From the NCBI RefSeq assembly GCF_000510725.1, contig NZ_KI783312.1, positions 197,266 to 261,265 of the forward strand: a stretch of 64,000 nucleotides of DNA. Direction: 5' to 3'. The notes beneath the pieces are model-generated. The model was given only the letters and a program-made list of their open reading frames with translations, did no database searches and was not told where the DNA came from. This DNA is from Pseudoxanthomonas sp. J31. GTDB lineage: Bacteria; Pseudomonadota; Gammaproteobacteria; Xanthomonadales; Xanthomonadaceae. A program made the position numbers and the translations under genes. Numbering within the stretch: position 1 is the first letter of the stretch; each line of letters begins with the position of its first letter. This document shows, in pieces, positions 60,141 through 64,000 of this stretch.

Positions 60141-60416
60141 GGAATACGCATGTGTGTGCACGCCGCTGCTGCCGCGCGTCATCATTGCTTGCAGTGCCAC
60201 GCACGCGGATTTCCCGATCGATCCGTGACTCGGCGGACGCGATGCCGCTCGTTGTGCGCCGCAGCACGACTCTCCGCGGGTAGCGTCGCGGCGCAGTGCC
60301 ATGCGCGCCGGCGATGCTGGCCGCAACGCAGGGCATCCGCGTCGCGGTGGCCACGCGCGCACGCGGCCACCCCACCCGCGAAGCAACGCGGGCGGGGGGC
60401 AAGTGCGCCGCGGGGA

Positions 60417-61112
60417 CTACTGGATCACGTCGATGAAGGTATTGATCGACAGCCGCCCGTTGAGCGGATCGGGCGGCGGCACGTTGTGGTTGTCGATCGT
60501 GGCCGAATGCAGCGAATTGCGCCGGTACATCACCAGGCGGTTGAACACGCCCTCGACCTGGCCGATGCGCTCGAACATCGGCGTGTCCTCGCCGATGTAA
60601 CCCGGGCCGGGCGCGTCCGGTCCCTGGGCTTCTTCGTCCAGCTTGCGGTAATAGGCCTCGTGCCGGGTCTCGTCCACGTACTCGAAGCCGGTGGCGCGGT
60701 GGCGGTAGAACGCGGTGCCGCCCCAGTTGCCGCGGAACAGGTAGTGCACCGCGGCCAGGCCCTGGCGCGAGACCGCGTCGATGTGCGGGATGCGCTGCAG
60801 GAACATCAGCTGCTCCGGCGCCCGGGTGATCAGCGAGTAATGCGAGGTCGCGCGCAGCCGGCCCGGCCCGATCCCGAAGAACTCCTCCAGCAGCGGCTGC
60901 GCCAGGCGCTCCAGCAGCACTTCGTAGGACGCCGGCGCGCGCGCGCGGATGCCCGGGAAGAACGCGCCCTGCGGCGTGAAGTCCAGGCGCGCGGCCTTGC
61001 GCACCAGCCGCTCCGGATCGGCCACCAGCTGGTCCACGACCAGCAGCGGCGCGCCTTCGCGGCCGATGGAAAGGCGCTGGACGCGCAGCTGCGGGCTGAG
61101 GTCGATGATCAT
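60417..61112 (-). CDS. DUF6445-like protein, predicted 2OG-Fe(II) oxygenase
   Basis: A 231-residue protein that I place in the DUF6445-type family by sequence feel. Residues suggest a 2-oxoglutarate/Fe(II) dioxygenase: H110-x-D112 in RIPHIDAVS, distal H202 in NSLHSATID, and R220 in NGRLSINTF at the place of the 2OG-binding Arg. The spacing H-x-D (about 90) H (18) R is normal for prolyl-hydroxylase-like enzymes. It starts 8 nt after the halogenase stop and is surely co-transcribed with it. Substrate unknown. Confidence 0.72.
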   Translation of the reverse strand: MIIDLSPQLRVQRLSIGREGAPLLVVDQLVADPERLVRKAARLDFTPQGAFFPGIRARAPASYEVLLERLAQPLLEEFFGIGPGRLRATSHYSLITRAPEQLMFLQRIPHIDAVSRQGLAAVHYLFRGNWGGTAFYRHRATGFEYVDETRHEAYYRKLDEEAQGPDAPGPGYIGEDTPMFERIGQVEGVFNRLVMYRRNSLHSATIDNHNVPPPDPLNGRLSINTFIDVIQ

Positions 61113-61120
61113 GCCTTGGC

Positions 61121-62704
61121 TCAGCCCACGGTCGAACGGCGCCGGTTGTGCCACACCGACGGGTCGGCCGGGCAATAGCGCTTGAGGAACTCGTGGTGCT
61201 GCGGCATCGCCTGCACCGCGCGCTCGATCGGGCGGCGCACGCCCTGCAGCAGGGTCTGCATGTCCGCGTCGCTCAGGCCGCGGGTGAGCGGATGGTGGTC
61301 CTTGGGCACCACGCCCTGCCCCAGCATGCAGTGGGTCCACGAATCCAGGCGGAACAGCTCGTCCTCGCCCTGCCAGGCGTAGGCGGTGTCGCGGAACACC
61401 TGGATGCGCTCGGCCAGCTCCGGCGGCAGCTGCATCTCGCGGCACTGCTTCCACATCGGCTCGTCGCGCTGGTTGAGGTGGTAGTGCAGGATGATGAAGT
61501 TGCGGATGTGCTCCAGCTCGTCGCGGCTGACCTTGTTGTAACGGTCCACCACCGCCTGGCTGATGCCCTCGAACGGGAACAGCTGCACCAGCCGCGTCAC
61601 CGCGCTGAGGGTCAGGTGGATGCTGGTGGATTCCAGCGGTTCGATGAAGCTGCTGGCCAGGCCCAGCGAGACCACGTTCTTGTTCCAGGCCTGGCGGCGG
61701 CGCCCGGTGCGGAACGGCACCACCCACGGCTCGCGCACCAGCCTGTCGTCGGGATAGGCGGCGCGCAGCCTGGCCGCGGCCTCGTCGTCGGACATGTGCT
61801 CGCTGGAGAACACCCAGCCGCAGCCGACCCGGTGCTGCAAGGCGATGTGCCAGCGCCAGCCGGCCTCGTGCGCGATCGCCCGGGTGTACGGCACCGGCGG
61901 CACGTCCGACTCCACCTGCATGGCCACCGCGCGGTTGCACGGCAGCCAGTTGTTCCAGTCCTCGTAGCCGGTCTTCAGCGTCTGCTCGATCAGCAGGCCG
62001 CGGAAGCCGGTGCAGTCGATGAACAGGTCGCCCTCGAGCACCTGGCCATCCTCCAGCACCAGCGCCTGCACGTAGCCGCTTCCGGGATCCTGCCGGACCT
62101 GGGCGATCTTGCCCTCGACCCGCTTCAGGCCGCGGCCTTCGCACTTGGCGCGCATGAACGCCGCGTACAGCGCCGCGTCGAAGTGGTAGGCATAGCTGAC
62201 GTCCGAGCGCTCAAGGCGGGTGGCGGCCTTGGTCCAGCGCATCGACCACTGCTGGGCGCTGTCGTTGGCGTCGAACAGCGCGAACCGGTCCAGGCGCGCG
62301 GCCGCCGTCTCCAGGCAGTAGTCGCCCAGGTCGGAGTGGATGCCGCGCCTGCGGCTCTCGAGCCAGAACTGGTGGAAATCGCACGACCAGGTGTTCACGC
62401 CGGTGGTGCCGAACGGGTGGAAGTAGCGTTCGCCAGGCCGCTTCCAGTTCTCGAAGGAGATGGCGAGCTTGAAGCTGCCGGCCACCGCCTTCATGAACTC
62501 GCGCTCGTCGATCTGCAGCAGGCGGTGGAAGGTGCGGATCGTGGGGATGGTGGACTCGCCCACGCCCACGGTACCGATCTCCTCCGATTCGACCAGGGTG
62601 ATCTCCAGCAGGTCGCGGAACTGGTGGGTCAGCGCGCAGGCCGCCACCCAGCCTGCGGTCCCGCCGCCAGCGATCACCACCTTGCGGATCCGGTTGTTGT
62701 CCAA
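61121..62704 (-). CDS. Flavin-dependent tryptophan halogenase-family protein
   Basis: A 527-residue enzyme of the PrnA type. FAD-binding GGGTAGW at 13-19, the catalytic Lys at K79 (GSFKLAISFENW; same number as in PrnA), and FIEPLESTSIHL (about 353-364) with the catalytic Glu region are present. The hallmark WxWxIP is WRWHIA (283-288), so Pro is replaced by Ala. The start is TTG at 62704 with GGAGGGGG upstream; there is no in-frame ATG nearby, and the K79 match supports it. Xanthomonad halogenases of such loci have been reported to brominate indoles. Its position with the TonB receptor suggests another natural substrate. Confidence 0.88.
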   Translation of the reverse strand: MDNNRIRKVVIAGGGTAGWVAACALTHQFRDLLEITLVESEEIGTVGVGESTIPTIRTFHRLLQIDEREFMKAVAGSFKLAISFENWKRPGERYFHPFGTTGVNTWSCDFHQFWLESRRRGIHSDLGDYCLETAAARLDRFALFDANDSAQQWSMRWTKAATRLERSDVSYAYHFDAALYAAFMRAKCEGRGLKRVEGKIAQVRQDPGSGYVQALVLEDGQVLEGDLFIDCTGFRGLLIEQTLKTGYEDWNNWLPCNRAVAMQVESDVPPVPYTRAIAHEAGWRWHIALQHRVGCGWVFSSEHMSDDEAAARLRAAYPDDRLVREPWVVPFRTGRRRQAWNKNVVSLGLASSFIEPLESTSIHLTLSAVTRLVQLFPFEGISQAVVDRYNKVSRDELEHIRNFIILHYHLNQRDEPMWKQCREMQLPPELAERIQVFRDTAYAWQGEDELFRLDSWTHCMLGQGVVPKDHHPLTRGLSDADMQTLLQGVRRPIERAVQAMPQHHEFLKRYCPADPSVWHNRRRSTVG

Positions 62705-62796
62705 GACAGTCCCCCTCCATTGCGATGGCCGCCCGGGCCGCGATGGGCGGATGCGTGCGCCATCCCGTGGCGCCCGGATCCGCCGACCCGCCGCGG

Positions 62797-63819
62797 TCAG
62801 CGGTTGAGTTTGTTGATCAGGGCCGCCCGCATGCGGCGGGCGGAGGTTTCGTCGAACGGCGCCAGCTCGCCCCGCGCCTGCTCGGGCAGGTGCTCGCCGG
62901 CGCGCCCGGCCGGGCCGAACACGTAGTACTCGAACAGCTCGCGCCAGGCGCGCTTTTCCTGCTCCGGGCGGTCGCGGATCGACCACATCGCCAGGTTGAG
63001 CGCGTGCATCGGCGTGGGGATCCAGGCCGGCATGCTGCTCCACCAGTAGTTGACCAGCACGGTGAATGGATCCAGGCCCTGCACGTGGTGCCACCACATG
63101 CTGGGGATGAAGATCGCGTCGCCCGGCTCCAGCACCACCGTCTGCCCGGCCTTGATCGCCTCGGCGAAGCGCGGGTAACGCTCCAGGTCCGGGGCCTCGA
63201 AGTCGACCACGCTCACCGCCTGCCCGCCCGGCGTGGGATGCAACGGGCCGGGATAGAGGTTGTGCACCTGCTCCGGCGGGAACAGGGTGAAGCGGCGCCG
63301 GCCCACCGCGCAGCAGGCGATGTTGTTGGGCGCGTCGTAGTGGCAGGACGCGGTCACCCGGTTGCCGATCCAGATGCTCGGCGGCGCGGACACGCCGTGC
63401 CGCTCCAGGCCAAGGTCGTTGTGCCCGCGCAGGCTGGGCAGGCAGTAGTCGACCAGCAGCGAGGCCACGTAGTAGGTCGGCGGCGCCGGGTCGTCCTCGC
63501 AGGCGGCCAGCTCGTCCAGCACCTGGTCCAGGGTGCCGCGCCGCACCTCGCAGTTGAGGCGGGTGAAATCCTCGTTGTAGAACGGCCGTCCCGCCGTCGA
63601 CGGCTCGCCCCAGTTGTATTGCAGCGGGCGGCCGTTGTAGTGGCTGCGCAGCAGCTCGCGCGCGGCCTGCGACGATTCCAGCCCGGCCCTGACCAGGCTC
63701 CAGTCGCGCGCCAGCCCCGGCAGCACGGTGGGCGTGGCCTCGGCGAGCAGCCGTTCCAGCGGCAGCGTCTCCGGCGTGCAGCCCTCGAGCACGCGCACTT
63801 TCGCGAGCCGGTCGAACAT
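62797..63819 (-). CDS. Cupin-like (JmjC/FIH-type) 2OG-Fe(II) oxygenase family protein
   Basis: A 340-residue Cupin_8 protein. The jelly-roll core has SCHYDAPNNIACCAVGRRRFTLFPP, with H160-x-D162 as iron ligands, and IPSMWWHHVQGLDPFTVLVNYWW, with His244/245 as the third ligand. Lys/Arg for 2OG binding is likely in the GRRRFTLF segment. Members hydroxylate proteins, RNA or small molecules. It is 92 nt upstream of the halogenase and 2 nt downstream of the second sapC gene, so the cluster is one unit. Confidence 0.85.
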   Translation of the reverse strand: MFDRLAKVRVLEGCTPETLPLERLLAEATPTVLPGLARDWSLVRAGLESSQAARELLRSHYNGRPLQYNWGEPSTAGRPFYNEDFTRLNCEVRRGTLDQVLDELAACEDDPAPPTYYVASLLVDYCLPSLRGHNDLGLERHGVSAPPSIWIGNRVTASCHYDAPNNIACCAVGRRRFTLFPPEQVHNLYPGPLHPTPGGQAVSVVDFEAPDLERYPRFAEAIKAGQTVVLEPGDAIFIPSMWWHHVQGLDPFTVLVNYWWSSMPAWIPTPMHALNLAMWSIRDRPEQEKRAWRELFEYYVFGPAGRAGEHLPEQARGELAPFDETSARRMRAALINKLNR

Positions 63820-63821
63820 GC

Positions 63822-64000
63822 TCAGGCCGCCTTCCCCTCGGCTTCCTCGCGCAGGCGCCGCTGCTTCTCGGCGATCAGGCGCGACACGTTGTTCAGCGAG
63901 GCCAGGATCAGGTACACGCCCTCCAGCCAGCCCTCGCGGTGCAGTGCATGCAGCTGTTCGGCGTCCAGCGCCGCCAGGCGCTCGCGGTCGATCCCGTACA
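63822..64000 (-). CDS. SapC-family protein, C-terminal part (cut by window edge)
   Basis: The last 58 codons and the stop. The sequence begins YGIDRERLAALDAEQLHALH, continues REGWLEGVYLILASLNNVSR and ends LIAEKQRRLREEAEGKAA. It matches the C-terminal block of the frameshifted copy at 55.6 kb (SGWLEG, LMLASLHNVGRLVARK) and the general SapC domain (PF07277 type). SapC proteins of this family are common beside TonB receptors and halogenases, with no proven function. The stop is 2 nt before the cupin gene start. Confidence 0.85.
   Translation of the reverse strand, partial: YGIDRERLAALDAEQLHALHREGWLEGVYLILASLNNVSRLIAEKQRRLREEAEGKAA

Larger units (their letters stand above)
59620..60416. other. 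Long regulatory gap upstream of the TonB receptor gene
   Basis: 797 bp without a credible gene; all open frames here lack homology or ribosome sites. It contains two inverted-repeat candidates (59704-59723 and 60125-60140), a palindrome ACAGCTGT near 59960, and two GC-rich hairpins (GGTGGCC/GGCCACC 60347-60371; CCCGCG/CGCGGG about 60375-60393) that may end transcription of the oxygenase gene. The centre is less GC-rich than flanking genes, as expected for a promoter region. Confidence 0.55.

Noticed and set aside
55588-60228. A 1546-codon open frame on the plus strand, antisense to the TonB receptor
   Set aside because: Codon pattern is that of a GC-rich shadow of the receptor gene; composition is low-complexity (His, Arg, Val, Gly) and no domain is visible.

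Overview
This window is a 64 kb piece of a high-GC chromosome. Gene content, gene order and protein sequences fit the Xanthomonadaceae (a Lysobacter, Luteimonas or Pseudoxanthomonas-like organism); the genus cannot be fixed from the sequence alone. Most of it is conserved core chromosome. Two accessory regions stand out: a glycan island inside the type IV pilus locus (4.3-10.1 kb), and a TonB receptor/halogenase cluster at the right end (55.6-64 kb).

Layout. 0-1.4 kb: tolR (cut by the window edge), tolQ and ybgC. 1.4-2.5 kb: a RAYT-type transposase relative that has lost its catalytic residues, with palindromes on both sides. 2.5-13.6 kb: type IV pilus locus, with pilB, two adjacent major-type pilins, pilC and pilD. 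Between pilB and the pilins lie a GT2 glycosyltransferase, a methyltransferase, a flippase-like membrane protein, a GT4 glycosyltransferase, a DegT aminotransferase remnant and a GT-C membrane protein. 13.6-20 kb: coaE, a Nudix-ThiE fusion, secA, an M23 peptidase and dciA. 20-37.3 kb: lpxC and the complete division and cell wall (dcw) cluster ftsZ-A-Q-ddl-murC-murG-ftsW-mraY-murF-murE-ftsI-ftsL-rsmH-mraZ, nearly all joined by 1-11 nt overlaps and all on the minus strand. 37.6-41.4 kb: rnpB, rsmI, lpoA, yraN. 41.4-44 kb: a GlcD-type FAD oxidase and a PatB-type PLP enzyme. 44-51.7 kb: the riboflavin block thiL-nusB-ribH-ribBX-ribE, an FMN riboswitch, then ribD-GNAT-nrdR-glyA. 51.8-55.5 kb: an RcnB-like His-rich protein, ettA and an NCS2 purine permease. 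55.6-64 kb: a minus-strand cluster of a cupin (JmjC-like) protein, a flavin-dependent tryptophan halogenase, a predicted 2OG-Fe(II) oxygenase and a TonB-dependent receptor, with one SapC-family gene at each end, one of them frameshifted.

How parts work together. PilD processes the pilins, PilB and PilC assemble them, and a sigma-54 promoter of good quality precedes pilA. The interleaved glycan genes suggest a strain-variable pilin glycosylation module; both pilins end in Ser just after the last Cys. The dcw genes make lipid II and the septal machine. An MraZ operator overlaps the promoter, and two copies of an inverted GGGATT-type repeat interrupt an otherwise overlapping operon. In the riboflavin block, the FMN riboswitch sits before ribE with a visible Shine-Dalgarno sequestering helix. 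The right-end cluster resembles xanthomonad and Caulobacter TonB-receptor loci whose accessory enzymes have no settled role.
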